Shown here in pieces: positions 25,921 to 35,233 of a DNA stretch of 64,000 bases. The stretch comes from Yinghuangia sp045039925. Its GTDB lineage: Bacteria > Actinomycetota > Actinomycetes > Streptomycetales > Streptomycetaceae. The notes beneath the pieces were generated by a model that saw nothing but the letters and a program-made list of their open reading frames with translations, searched no databases and was not told the origin of the DNA. Position 1 is the stretch's first letter. The number at the start of each line of letters is the position of its first letter. The translations under genes were made by a program, and so were the position numbers. The stretch covers positions 7,068,001 to 7,132,000 of the forward strand of contig CP108400.1 of NCBI GenBank assembly GCA_045039925.1, read 5' to 3'.

Positions 25921-27963
25921 TCAGTGGTGCGGCAGCGAGTACACCGCCCGGTGCGCCTGGTCGATGGCCGCGTCGGTGTAGGCGAAGGCCGCCGAGTCGG
26001 CGTTGGCGATCGCGATGCGGCCGTACGTCCGGCGGCCGATGCCGAAGGGCATCTCCTCGTCCGGTCCGATCGGGTCCCACAGCGACGAGTACTCGTACGC
26101 GTACCCGTGCGGCCACCGGTTGACGGTGATCGCGGCGATGTCCCGCGCCGGGTCGAAGCCGCCGCCGGACAGCGAGCGGCCCAGCATCTCGCGCAGTTCG
26201 CGCTCGTACGTCTCGAACGTGGTGCGGTAGAGCTCCGCCCGCCCCGCCTTGTGCTGGGTCCGCGCCGGCAGCCCCTGACCCGGCTTGGTCGGCGCCTTCG
26301 ACACGTGCACGACGATCGGCTCGGACGGGTCCTTCGAGAAGCGGTAGCCGCCCATCGAGACCGGGAAGTCCAGGCCGAAGCCCTCCCAGTACATGCCCGG
26401 CGTACGCGCACCGTCGATGCCGAGTTTGGTGAAGGCCTGCCAGTTGTTCAGCACGACGTTGGTGTAGACGAGCGGAACCTTGACGCAGTAGGCGAGGGCC
26501 GCCTTCTGCTCGGGCGGGAGTTCGGGCACCAGGTACGGCACCATCGTGTTCCAGCAGGCCATCACCACCGCGTCGGCGTTCACCGAGTAGGTGCGCCCGC
26601 CCCGCGCGTACGTCACCGTCACACCGCGCGGCCGGCGCACCGGACCGTCGTGCGCCACGTGCACCGCGGTCGACCCCAGCCGGATCCGCACGCGGTTCGA
26701 GGACCGGTCGAGCTTCGTGTAGTCCGCGCGGGCGGTGACGATGTCCTCCATCGTGCGCCCCCGCATGACGTCCGGCACCAGGCTGCGCACCAGCAGCCGG
26801 GCCACCGACGCGTTGCCGTCCGGGAAGTGGAAGATGTACGGCTCCTCCGACTCCATCGCGTGCCGCGGCGTCTTGCCCAGCCCCGGGTAGGGCGTCGGCG
26901 CGAGCTCCAGGCCCTGGAAGCCCGGCTGCCACGTCGCCCAGCAGTCGAGCGCCGACACCGCGTCGATGCCCACGCCCCACAGGCCGTGCGTGCCGCGCTG
27001 GAGCATCAGCCGCACCTCGGGGCCGATGCGCAGCACGTCGCGGAGGTACGCCTCGTAGCTGATACGAATCAGCTTGGCCTTCTTCTCGTCGTCGGTCAGC
27101 CCCGGCATGGGGTCGGCGGTGTCCGAGAACAGCCGCACCAGGTCGGCGCGTCCGGCCTCGGAGAAGGGCGTACGGGCGGCGAAGGCAGCCGGGTCGCCGT
27201 AGGCGCTGCCCTTGACGAGCGCGTCGCCGCCGAAGGCCTCGCGGTTGAAGAACGTGGCGTCGCCCAGGCCCCAGCGCTCGCCGAAGCCGTCGTCGTACGC
27301 CTTGTAGAACTTCTGCGTGTCGATCCCGAGCGCCTTGACCAGGCCGATCGCCTCGGGGCTGTAGGTGGCGGGGCCGTCGAGCGACTGGGTGCCGCCGTAG
27401 CCGATCAGCTTGCGGCCGCGCACGGTGAACTCGTTGCGCCGCGCGTGGCCGCCGAAGTCGTCGTGGTTGTCGAGGACGAGGATCCGCGCGTGCCGGCCGT
27501 GGCGCTCGCGGTGGAACCACGCCGCGGCGAGGCCGCTGATGCCGCCGCCGACCACGACCAGGTCGTACTTCTCGCCGGTGGGGACCGTGCGGCCGGGCTT
27601 GAAGGTGCCGTCCCGCACCTCGTGGGCGGTCTCGAACGAGCCGGGCTGGCTGCCGCGCAGCCCGGTGAGCCCGGGCGGGTACGGGCCGTCGTGCCCGCCC
27701 GGTGCGCTGCCGTGGCGGGGCGCGTCGGCCGCGGCCTGGCCGGTCATGCCCGGCAGTTGCATCGCGGCCAGCGTTCCGGCGGTGACCGCCATGCCGTTGA
27801 GGAAGTCGCGGCGCTGGATGCGCCGGTGCATGCCGAGTTCGCGGTCGCGGGCCGGATCGGGGGAGGACGGCGAAGCCGAGGAAGGCGAGGAAGGAGAGGA
27901 AGTCGAAGAAGACGGGGTGTCGGGGGAGTCGGACGGCTCGGAGGTGCGGCTGTTTTCGGGCAC
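25921..27963 (-). CDS. spdH: FAD-dependent spermidine dehydrogenase-like enzyme (Tat-exported)
   Basis: 680 residues from GTG 27963. A twin-arginine segment RRDFLNG (51-57) follows a Ser/Pro-rich leader, so export through Tat is likely. The FAD Rossmann motif VVVGGGISGLAAAW lies near 137-149. The ELGMxRxIxRRDFLNG start and overall length match Pseudomonas-type SpdH, which cleaves spermidine to 1,3-diaminopropane and 4-aminobutyraldehyde. It is the last gene of a leftward unit with potDABC (83 bp after potC), which strongly supports a polyamine substrate. Symbol is by similarity. Confidence 0.8.
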   Translation of the reverse strand: MPENSRTSEPSDSPDTPSSSTSSPSSPSSASPSSPDPARDRELGMHRRIQRRDFLNGMAVTAGTLAAMQLPGMTGQAAADAPRHGSAPGGHDGPYPPGLTGLRGSQPGSFETAHEVRDGTFKPGRTVPTGEKYDLVVVGGGISGLAAAWFHRERHGRHARILVLDNHDDFGGHARRNEFTVRGRKLIGYGGTQSLDGPATYSPEAIGLVKALGIDTQKFYKAYDDGFGERWGLGDATFFNREAFGGDALVKGSAYGDPAAFAARTPFSEAGRADLVRLFSDTADPMPGLTDDEKKAKLIRISYEAYLRDVLRIGPEVRLMLQRGTHGLWGVGIDAVSALDCWATWQPGFQGLELAPTPYPGLGKTPRHAMESEEPYIFHFPDGNASVARLLVRSLVPDVMRGRTMEDIVTARADYTKLDRSSNRVRIRLGSTAVHVAHDGPVRRPRGVTVTYARGGRTYSVNADAVVMACWNTMVPYLVPELPPEQKAALAYCVKVPLVYTNVVLNNWQAFTKLGIDGARTPGMYWEGFGLDFPVSMGGYRFSKDPSEPIVVHVSKAPTKPGQGLPARTQHKAGRAELYRTTFETYERELREMLGRSLSGGGFDPARDIAAITVNRWPHGYAYEYSSLWDPIGPDEEMPFGIGRRTYGRIAIANADSAAFAYTDAAIDQAHRAVYSLPHH

Positions 27964-28046
27964 GGCAAAGCCCTTCGGGTCGTTCGGGATACCGATGAGG
28001 TGTGTGCGCCGGGACGCGGCGAGCGCGCGTGTCCCGGCGCGGCCGG

Positions 28047-28850
28047 TCAGGCCTTCGCGCGGTTGCGTCGCCCGACGATCTGGCCGGCCACCACGATGGC
28101 CACCGCCGCGAGGAGCATGGCGGAGCCGATCACGTTGATCTGCGGGGGAGTTCCGCGCTGCGCGGCACCCCAGACGTACATCGGGAAGGTGACGGTGTCC
28201 GGGCCCGCGTTGAAGTTGGTGATGATGAAGTCGTCGAAGGACAGGGCGAAGGCGAGCATCGCGCCCGCGGCGATGCCGGGGGCGGCGAGCGGCAGCGTGA
28301 CGCGCAGGAAGACCTGGAGCGGCGACGCGTACAGGTCCCGGGCGGCCTCTTCGAGCGCCGGGTCCATGCCGATCACCCGGGCCTTGACGGCGGTCACCAC
28401 GAAGCTGACGCAGAAGGTGATGTGGGCGATGAGGATGGTGGTGAAGCCGGCGTCCATGCCCATGCTCAGGAAGAGCATGGCGATCGACGCGGCCATCACG
28501 ATCTCCGGCATCGCCATCGGCAGGAAGATCAGCGAGTTGACGACGCCGCGCGCCCGGAACCGGTAGCGGGCGAGGGCGAACGCCACGAGTGTGCCGAGCA
28601 CGGTGGCGAACAGCGTGGCCAGAATGGCGATCTTGAAGCTGAGCGTCAGCGAGTCGCACATGCCCGACACGCCGCACGGGTCGCTCCACGCCTCGGTGGA
28701 GAACTGCGCCCACTCGTAGTTGTAGCGGCCCTCGGGATTGTTGAACGAGAAGACCATCACGACGACGTTCGGCGCCAGCATGTAGACCAGCGTGCCGATG
28801 CCGCACAGGACGACCAGGTTGCGCCGGATCCACCCCACCACAGTGGTCAT
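28047..28850 (-). CDS. potC: Spermidine/putrescine ABC transporter permease PotC
   Basis: 267 residues, six helices, with the ABC permease coupling motif EEAARDLYASPLQVFLRVTLP. ATG 28850 overlaps the potB stop (ATGA). Pairs with PotB to form the membrane channel of the importer. Confidence 0.93.
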   Translation of the reverse strand: MTTVVGWIRRNLVVLCGIGTLVYMLAPNVVVMVFSFNNPEGRYNYEWAQFSTEAWSDPCGVSGMCDSLTLSFKIAILATLFATVLGTLVAFALARYRFRARGVVNSLIFLPMAMPEIVMAASIAMLFLSMGMDAGFTTILIAHITFCVSFVVTAVKARVIGMDPALEEAARDLYASPLQVFLRVTLPLAAPGIAAGAMLAFALSFDDFIITNFNAGPDTVTFPMYVWGAAQRGTPPQINVIGSAMLLAAVAIVVAGQIVGRRNRAKA

Positions 28851-29785
28851 ACGAGATCCTCCGTTCCGGCGCGGCGGATGTAGACGGTGACGATCGCCAG
28901 GATGACCGCCATGAGCACGAACGACAGGGCGGCCGCGGTCGGGTAGTCGCGGACCCGCAGGTACTCGGACTGGATGACGTTGCCGACCATCGTCTCCCGT
29001 GTGGTGCCCAGCAGTTGGGCGTTGATGTAGTCGCCGGACGCCGGGATGAAGGTGAGCAGCGTGCCGCCCACCACGCCGGGCATGGACAGCGGGAGGGTGA
29101 CGCGGCGGAACGTCGCGGCGGGGCTCGCGTACAGGTCGCGGGCGGCCTCGTGCAGGCGCGGGTCGATGCGGTCGAGGGACGCGTACAGCGGCAGGATCAT
29201 GAACGGCAGGAAGTTGTACGTGAGTCCGGTGACCACCGCGAGCGGCGTGGCGAGCACGCGGTCGCCCTCGGTCAGCCCCAGCGTCGCGGTGGCGTCGGTG
29301 ATGTGCGCCCAGTTGAGGAAGCCGACGACGGTGCCGTTGTCGGACAGGATCGTCTTCCAGGCCAGCGTGCGGACCAGGAAGCTGGTGAAGAACGGCGCGA
29401 TCACCAGGACCAGGAGGAGGTTGCGCCACCGTCCGGCCCGGAAGGCGATGGTGTACGCGAGGGGATAGGCCAGCACGAGGCAGAGCACGGTCGCCACGCC
29501 CGCGTAGTAGACGGAGCGCAGGAAGTGCTCGTCGTACGCCTTGAACGCCTCGCTGAACGTGTCCCACGCCCACGTCACGCTGAAGCCGCGCTCCAGCGAT
29601 CCCGACGACACCGACATCTTCGCCTGGAAGTACAGCGGGACGAGGAAGAAGAACACCAGCCACGCGATGCCGGGCAGCAGCAGGAGGTAGGGCGTACGCC
29701 GCAGTTCGCGCCCCGCCCTGGTCAGCAGGGAAGGCGGGGGCGGGGCCTCCGGCGGTGCCGGGGGCTCCTTGGTCAGGGCCGTCAC
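28847..29785 (-). CDS. potB: Spermidine/putrescine ABC transporter permease PotB
   Basis: 312 residues, six helices after a proline-rich N-terminus; coupling motif HEAARDLYASPAATFRRVTLP. Starts at GTG 29785 overlapping the potA stop (GTGA) and its own stop overlaps potC, so potA-potB-potC are translationally chained. Confidence 0.93.
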   Translation of the reverse strand: MTALTKEPPAPPEAPPPPSLLTRAGRELRRTPYLLLLPGIAWLVFFFLVPLYFQAKMSVSSGSLERGFSVTWAWDTFSEAFKAYDEHFLRSVYYAGVATVLCLVLAYPLAYTIAFRAGRWRNLLLVLVIAPFFTSFLVRTLAWKTILSDNGTVVGFLNWAHITDATATLGLTEGDRVLATPLAVVTGLTYNFLPFMILPLYASLDRIDPRLHEAARDLYASPAATFRRVTLPLSMPGVVGGTLLTFIPASGDYINAQLLGTTRETMVGNVIQSEYLRVRDYPTAAALSFVLMAVILAIVTVYIRRAGTEDLV

Positions 29786-30912
29786 AGCGCGGCCTCCCCG
29801 GTCCCGGCTTCCAGGTCCTGGGCCGCGTCGAGGCCGAAGCCGTGCCGGGGAGTCCAGTGCAGGACGACCTCGTCGCCGACGCGCGGGCGTTCGTCATCGC
29901 GGTTCTGCGCGAACACCACGAGTTCGTGGTCGCCGGTGGTGCGCACCCGGTACTCGGTCGAGACCCCGATGAAGGCCGCCTCGGTGACCGTCGCGCGCAG
30001 GTGGTTGAGGCCGTCGACGCCCTCGGGGAGGGACTTGGCCATGCTGATCTTTTCCGGGCGTATGCCCATGACCAGCTTGCCGCCCGCGGCGGTGCTGCGG
30101 TCGGCGGGCAGCGTCATGCGGGTGCCGTGCACGTCCAGCAGCAGGTCGGCGCCGCTGCGGCCGGTGACCTCGGCGGGCAGCAGGTTGGACTGGCCGAGGA
30201 AGTTCGCGACGAAGGTGGTGCGCGGGGACTCGTACAGTTCGGCGGGGCTGCCGAGTTGCTCGATGACGCCGCCGTTCATGACGGCGATGGTGTCGGCCAT
30301 GGTCATGGCCTCTTCCTGGTCGTGCGTGACGTGCACGAAGGTGATGCCGACCTCGGTCTGGATGCGCTTGAGCTCCAGCTGCATCTGGCGGCGCAGCTTC
30401 AGGTCCAGCGCACCCAGCGGCTCGTCCAGGAGCAGCACCTGCGGGTGGTTGATCAGTGCCCGCGCCACCGCCACCCGCTGCTGCTGCCCACCGGACAACT
30501 GCGCCGGCTTGCGGGCGCCCAGGTCGCCGAGTTGCACCAGTTCGAGCATGTCCTTGACCGGCCCGGCGACGTTCTTGCGGCCCTTGCGGCGCAGGCCGAA
30601 CGCCACGTTCTCGGACACCGTGAGGTGCGGGAACAGCGCGTAGCTCTGGAACACCGTGTTGACCGGCCGCTTGTGCGGGGGCAGCCGGGTGACGTCCTGG
30701 CCGCCGATGACCACCCGGCCCGAGGTGGGCTCCTCGAGGCCCGCGATCATCCGCAGCGTCGTCGTCTTGCCGCACCCGGACGCGCCGAGCAGGGCGAAGA
30801 ACGACCCCTCCGGGACGGTCAGGTCGATGGGCCGTACGGCGGTGAAGCTGCCGAACCGCTTGCTCAGGCCGGTCAGTTCGACCCGGCCGGCGTCGCGCCC
30901 CTGATCCTTCAT
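29782..30912 (-). CDS. potA: Spermidine/putrescine ABC transporter ATPase PotA
   Basis: 376 residues. ATPase domain with Walker A GASGCGKTT, signature LSGGQQQRVAVARAL, Walker B LLLDEPLGALD and H-loop VTHDQEEAM, then a C-terminal TOBE domain (about 280-360). Energises polyamine import. It begins 215 bp after potD; the gap holds a 9-bp tandem repeat. Confidence 0.94.
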   Translation of the reverse strand: MKDQGRDAGRVELTGLSKRFGSFTAVRPIDLTVPEGSFFALLGASGCGKTTTLRMIAGLEEPTSGRVVIGGQDVTRLPPHKRPVNTVFQSYALFPHLTVSENVAFGLRRKGRKNVAGPVKDMLELVQLGDLGARKPAQLSGGQQQRVAVARALINHPQVLLLDEPLGALDLKLRRQMQLELKRIQTEVGITFVHVTHDQEEAMTMADTIAVMNGGVIEQLGSPAELYESPRTTFVANFLGQSNLLPAEVTGRSGADLLLDVHGTRMTLPADRSTAAGGKLVMGIRPEKISMAKSLPEGVDGLNHLRATVTEAAFIGVSTEYRVRTTGDHELVVFAQNRDDERPRVGDEVVLHWTPRHGFGLDAAQDLEAGTGEAAL

Positions 30913-31071
30913 GCTGGTCCTTACCTGGTTGCCGGGGGCATGCCGAGGGGCGAAGCCCCCGGCGCGACCCCTCCGCGCGGTCGCGTCCGCGGGGAGTCCG
31001 GTGGCTCCGCCCTCGGTCGGGCGATGGACGGATGCGTCGGATGCGTCAGTTACGTCAGACGCGGTCGGTCA

Positions 31072-31116
31072 CGCCTGACATGCCCGACACGCCTGACACG
31101 CCTGACACGCCTGACA
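31072..31116. repeat. Five tandem 9-bp units between potD and potA
   Basis: Units CGCCTGACA, TGCCCGACA, then CGCCTGACA three times, followed by related GCGTCAGACG words. It lies immediately after the potD stop. Too short and regular for CRISPR. Confidence 0.8.
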
Positions 31117-31127
31117 CGTCAGATGCG

Positions 31128-32405
31128 TCAGACGCCGATGACCTTGGCGAAGGCCTCCTCGTACCGCGTCTCCTCCTCCTCGGTGAGAGCGCGGAACGTG
31201 TGCGCCTTGGCCGCCATCTCCGCGGACGGGAGCACCAGCTCGTTCTTGCCGATCTGCGGATCCAGCTTCAGGAGTTCGTCGCGGACGCCGGCGACCGGCG
31301 AGATGTAGTTGATGGACACGGTCAGCTTCGCGGCGACGTCCACGCGGTAGTAGTAGTCGATCAGCTTCTCGGCGTTGGCCTTGTGCGCGGCCTTGGTCGG
31401 GATCAGCAACTCGTCGGTGCCGATGGGGTATCCGTGGTCGGGCACGGAGAACCGCACGGCGGGGGTGTCCGCCTGGAGCTGGATCAGGTCGCCGGACCAC
31501 GCGAGGCAGGCCGCGATGTCCCCGGACTGGAGCTCCTGCGCGTAGTCGTTGCCGGTGAAGCGGCGGATCTGGCCGCTGTCCACCGCCTTCTGGATCTTGT
31601 CGACGGCGGCCTTGTAGTCGTCGTCGGTGAACGACTCGGTCTGCTTGCCCATCCCCAGGAGCACCATGCCCACCGTGTCGCGCATCTCCGTGAGCAGCGC
31701 GACCTTGCCCTTGAGCTGCGGGTTGGTGAGCAGATCGTCGACCGACTTGGGGACGAAGCCGCTGGTGGCCTGCTCGTTGTACGCGATCAGGGTGGACAGC
31801 TGGGTCCACGGGTACGCGAACTCCCGGTTCGGGTCCCATGAGTTGCCCTTGTAGCGCGGGTCGAGGTTCTTGACCGCGGTGGGCATGTTGGCCGGGTCCA
31901 TCTTCTGCACGTACCCGCGGCGCACCAGCGTGGAGGCCAGCCAGTCGGTCAGCACGATCAGGTCGCGCTTGGTGTCCGAGCCCTTCGCGAGCTGCGGCTC
32001 GATCTTCGCGTAGAACTCGTTGTTGTCGTTGATGTCCTCGGTGTACTTGACCTTGAGGCCGGTCTCCGCGGTGAACGCGTCGAGCGTGGGGTGCTTGTTC
32101 TCGTCCTCCGGGTCGACGTCGATGTAGAGCGGCCAGTTGGAGAAGACGATGTCGGAACCGCCGCCGCTCCCACTGTCGTCCCCACAGGCGGTGAGCAGGC
32201 CGCCGGCGGCAACGGCGAGGCCGGCCGCGGCACTTCCGCGCAGCATCGTGCGCCGGGATATCGCGGCGCGGACCGCGGCCCCGCGGCCGGAGACGATGTT
32301 GCGGACGGCCGCCGCGCGTACCGGGGCGGACATCCGGTCGAGTGCGTCGGCGAACTCGGGGCCGAGGTCGGAAGGGGAACCGGATCTGATGTCCCGGGAG
32401 TTCAT
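31128..32405 (-). CDS. potD: Spermidine/putrescine-binding lipoprotein PotD
   Basis: 425 residues from ATG 32405, chosen for AGGAGG about 8 nt upstream. The export signal contains RRTMLRG (51-57) and a lipobox LLTAC with Cys74, so it is probably a Tat-routed lipoprotein on the outer membrane face. The mature part is a periplasmic-binding fold (VFSNWPLYIDVDPEDENKHPTLDAF, GVRDELLKLDPQ) typical of PotD/PotF. First gene of potDABC-spdH. The ~50-residue hydrophilic stretch before the twin arginines is longer than normal. Confidence 0.93.
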   Translation of the reverse strand: MNSRDIRSGSPSDLGPEFADALDRMSAPVRAAAVRNIVSGRGAAVRAAISRRTMLRGSAAAGLAVAAGGLLTACGDDSGSGGGSDIVFSNWPLYIDVDPEDENKHPTLDAFTAETGLKVKYTEDINDNNEFYAKIEPQLAKGSDTKRDLIVLTDWLASTLVRRGYVQKMDPANMPTAVKNLDPRYKGNSWDPNREFAYPWTQLSTLIAYNEQATSGFVPKSVDDLLTNPQLKGKVALLTEMRDTVGMVLLGMGKQTESFTDDDYKAAVDKIQKAVDSGQIRRFTGNDYAQELQSGDIAACLAWSGDLIQLQADTPAVRFSVPDHGYPIGTDELLIPTKAAHKANAEKLIDYYYRVDVAAKLTVSINYISPVAGVRDELLKLDPQIGKNELVLPSAEMAAKAHTFRALTEEEETRYEEAFAKVIGV

Positions 32406-32595
32406 GCGGCGGACCTCCTGGAGGGTGTGGTCGCCCTGCGGCGCGGGGAGAAGCGTGTGACGTGCCGGGTGCGTGCGGTGCGTGGGACCGAGGGGATGAA
32501 CCGGGCTGTGCGTCCGAGCGGGCCGAGAGGGTCGGTTGCGGACCCTGTTCCGCTTGGGCATGAACGATTCCGGTGTGCGATCCACTCGGGCAATG

Positions 32596-32674
32596 GACAC
32601 AGTGTCAATTCCGGCCACGGAAATTGACGCCCTGTCAGTTTCTCTGGCGTGTCGCGTTCCAGATGTTGCGACAC
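32596..32674 (-). promoter_or_regulatory. Cluster of inverted repeats in the potD upstream region
   Basis: The 333-bp gap 32406-32738 has no gene. It contains GACAC-A-GTGTC (32596-32606), GTCAATTCCG-GCCA-CGGAAATTGAC (32604-32628), TTGACGCCCTGTCA, and GTGTCGC/GCGACAC (32649-32674). TTGACGCCCTGTCA resembles the TTGACCCTGTCAA sites at 5733 and 5803, hinting at a common regulator of amine genes. Confidence 0.5.
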
Positions 32675-32738
32675 TTCCGGTATATCCACCGGCGGCCCGA
32701 CGGCATGGGCGGACGCGCGGTTGGCGCGTCCGTCCCGG

Positions 32739-33554
32739 TCAGCGTGTCAGTTCGGCGAGCACTCCGTCGTTGAACGGCGGCCAGGCCTCGATCGCCCAGG
32801 TGCCGAAATCGCGGTCGGCGAGGCACACGGTGGCGGCGCCGGCCTGCGGGTCGACCCACAGGAACGTGCCGCGCTGCCCGAAGTGGCCGAAAGTCGCCGG
32901 TGAATTGCGGGCACCGGTCCAGTGCGGGGACTTGTGGCCGCGGATCTCGAAGCCGAGGCCCCAGTCGTTGGGCCGCTGGAGGCCGTACCCGGGGACCACG
33001 CCGTCGAGGCCGGGGAACGCCACCGACATCGCCTCGGCGACGGTCTCGGGCGCGAGCAGTTTGGGGGCCATCAGCTCGGCGGCGAACCTGGCGAGGTCGT
33101 CGACCGTCGACACCCCGCCGGACGCGGGGGAGCCCTCCAGGCTGCTGGCGGTCATGCCCAGCGGCCGGAACACCGCCTCGTTCAGGTACACGCGGAACGG
33201 GATGCCGCAGGCCTCCTGGACGTGCCGGACAAGGACCTCGAAGCCCGCGTTGGAGTAGATGCGGCGGTCGCCCGGGCGGGCCATGACGCGCTCGTGGTCG
33301 AACGCGTACCCGGCCGTGTGCGCGAGCAGGTGCCGCACGGTGGCGCCCTCGGGCCCGGCGGGTTCGTCGAGCTCGACGCCGCCCTCCTCGACCGCGACCA
33401 GCACGGCGTACGCGGTCAGCGGCTTGGTCACCGAGGCGAGCTGGAACGGCATGTCGGTCGGGCCGTGGGTGCCGACGACGGCACCGTCGGCGCGGACCAC
33501 GGCCGCCGCGGCGTTCGGCACCGGCCAGGACTCGATGACGCGCAGGCTCTCCAC
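32739..33554 (-). CDS. Beta-lactamase-family serine hydrolase (class C-like)
   Basis: 271 residues from GTG 33554. Ser41-x-x-Lys44 in SVTK is the nucleophile motif and Tyr100-Ser-Asn the second (Y-x-N) motif; HFGQRGTF may supply the third. No signal peptide, so it is likely a cytoplasmic esterase or peptidase rather than a beta-lactamase. It is shorter than AmpC (about 360). Possibly a monocistronic housekeeping hydrolase. Confidence 0.85.
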   Translation of the reverse strand: MESLRVIESWPVPNAAAAVVRADGAVVGTHGPTDMPFQLASVTKPLTAYAVLVAVEEGGVELDEPAGPEGATVRHLLAHTAGYAFDHERVMARPGDRRIYSNAGFEVLVRHVQEACGIPFRVYLNEAVFRPLGMTASSLEGSPASGGVSTVDDLARFAAELMAPKLLAPETVAEAMSVAFPGLDGVVPGYGLQRPNDWGLGFEIRGHKSPHWTGARNSPATFGHFGQRGTFLWVDPQAGAATVCLADRDFGTWAIEAWPPFNDGVLAELTR

Positions 33555-33622
33555 GCGACGAGCCTACGGTGACGCGGCCGGTGCGCACCGGGCACCCCCG
33601 CGCGCCCGAGGGTGAAGTCCGG

Positions 33623-34390
33623 TCAGGGGACGAACATGACGCCGTCGGGGTCGGACTCGATCATGCAGAGCACGAACGGCTCGGGGCCGGGGCGCGTGTA
33701 CGTCGAGACCGCGCCGGAAGGGCAGCCTTCTGCGCTGGAGGTGCCGTCGAGGCGTACGAGAAGCATGTAGTCCGCCTCCGGGTCGTCGCAGTCGACCAGC
33801 GACACCTGCGGCACGGACTCGGTTCCGGTGTTGCGCAGGCAGTCCCCGACGACCGCGGCGGAAAGGCCGCGCTCGTCTCCGCTGCTGCCGGAGGAGTCCA
33901 GGACGACCGCCCCCAGCACGCCGACGAGCAGCAGCGGGATCAGGACGAGAGTGGCCGCCCACGGGCGCCGGTGCAGCGGGCGTCCGGCCGCGAGCGGCGG
34001 GCGCGGTGCGCCGGGGCGTGGTGCGTCGAGCTTCAGGGCGCTGCTGCGGGCAGGCAGGTTGGTGAGCAGGACGAGCGGGCCCACCAGCAGCGACCACGCA
34101 CTCCACCAGCCCTTCTTGAGAGTCCGCTCCTGGGCGTCGCGGAAGGCGGCCAGGCCGCAGTCGCGGCAGCGTACGGCCTTCTCCTTGTGCGTCGACATCA
34201 GGATGACGAGGCCGACGTGGGCGCGCAGCGTCGTCTCGACCGCGGGGTACGCGCCGCAGATGGCGCAGACCGGCCCGCCGCCGAGGTCGGCGTAGTACGC
34301 GGGCAGGGCGGCGTCGGCTGCGGCGGCGGGCGCTTCGGACACACCCGCGGCGTCGGCGAAGGGATTGCGTCCGTGGAGAGAGGGCGTCAA
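33623..34390 (-). CDS. LppU/SCO3897-like membrane protein with N-terminal zinc ribbon
   Basis: About 255 residues from TTG 34390, preceded by GAGG; a GTG near 34456 is an alternative without a ribosome site. CAIC and CRDC (C-x2-C pairs) form a zinc-ribbon-like cytoplasmic module, then helices (WSAWSLLVGPLVLLTNLP and ATLVLIPLLLVGVLGAVVL). The C-terminal extracytoplasmic domain has paired cysteines (GDCLR, VDCDD, EGCP, VLCMIE), typical of LppU/SCO3897-like actinobacterial proteins of unknown function. Confidence 0.7.
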   Translation of the reverse strand: MTPSLHGRNPFADAAGVSEAPAAAADAALPAYYADLGGGPVCAICGAYPAVETTLRAHVGLVILMSTHKEKAVRCRDCGLAAFRDAQERTLKKGWWSAWSLLVGPLVLLTNLPARSSALKLDAPRPGAPRPPLAAGRPLHRRPWAATLVLIPLLLVGVLGAVVLDSSGSSGDERGLSAAVVGDCLRNTGTESVPQVSLVDCDDPEADYMLLVRLDGTSSAEGCPSGAVSTYTRPGPEPFVLCMIESDPDGVMFVP

Positions 34391-34597
34391 GGGGGACCTC
34401 GTCGGGCGTGGGCGGAGAAAGGCCCGAAAGTAGCGTCCCCAACCGGCATTTGACACCTGGCGGCGGCGGTCGCGGCGGGTTCTGGCCGGGTATGCCCGCA
34501 AGATCCGCGCGCCGTGCGCCACCGCGCGCCGCGGTTGCGCCGCGAGTGCCGTGCCTCAGTCGCTGTGCTTCAGTCGGCGTGCCTCAGTTGCCGTGCT

Positions 34598-35116
34598 TCA
34601 GTCGCCGAGGAGCGGGAGCGCGGTGCGCATCAGCGCGTCGATCTCGACCGCGCACGCCAGGTAGTCCTCCACCTCGCCGCCGCCGGGATCCTCGACGTCC
34701 TCCCAGACCGGGTCGAGCTCCGCCTCGGCGAGGCCGAGGCCGGCGACGCGTCCGGGCAACGGCTCCGGCCCCTTCGGCAGCGTCGCGACGAGCCGGTGCA
34801 GTGTCGTGGTCCGCGCCGCCGCCTCGGGGTGGTTGCGGCGGATGTACGCGACGTGCTCGCAGGCCAGCGCCACCACCACGTCGGCCGCCGCCAGGTCGTC
34901 CGCGGTGAGTTGCGAACCGCGGTGCGCGTCGGCCTGGAGGCCCAGCGACTCGAGAGCCCGCCGGGTGCGCCAGCTGACCGGCTGACCTTCGATCACGAAC
35001 GTCCCGGCGGTGCGCACCCGCCACGCGGGCCGCTCCCGCTCCGCCAGCACCCCGGCCAGCACCGAGCGCGTGGCGTTGCCGGTGCAGATGAAGAGGAGCG
35101 AAGGCACGTCATCCAT
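34598..35116 (-). CDS. Low-molecular-weight protein-tyrosine-phosphatase-like protein
   Basis: 172 residues. The P-loop is Cys11-TGNAT-Arg17-S, fitting CX5R but with Ala-Thr where Ile/Cys-Cys is usual; LDPVWED supplies the D-P general acid. The fold is shared by LMW phosphatases, arsenate reductases and Ser/Thr-linked wall phosphatases, so substrate is open. Confidence 0.8.
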   Translation of the reverse strand: MDDVPSLLFICTGNATRSVLAGVLAERERPAWRVRTAGTFVIEGQPVSWRTRRALESLGLQADAHRGSQLTADDLAAADVVVALACEHVAYIRRNHPEAAARTTTLHRLVATLPKGPEPLPGRVAGLGLAEAELDPVWEDVEDPGGGEVEDYLACAVEIDALMRTALPLLGD

Positions 35117-35233
35117 GCCCGAAGGCTAGGAGATGGCCGCCACGCACCAGCAAGGGGCCCGTCCCGCGCGGCCTGGGCGGCGCTTGGGACGGGCCGGGAA
35201 GAGGGGCCGGGAAGAGGCGCGCTCGGGCGCGGC

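Noticed and set aside
31072..31127. Possible CRISPR array
   Set aside because: Units are 9 bp, contiguous and without spacers; no cas genes.
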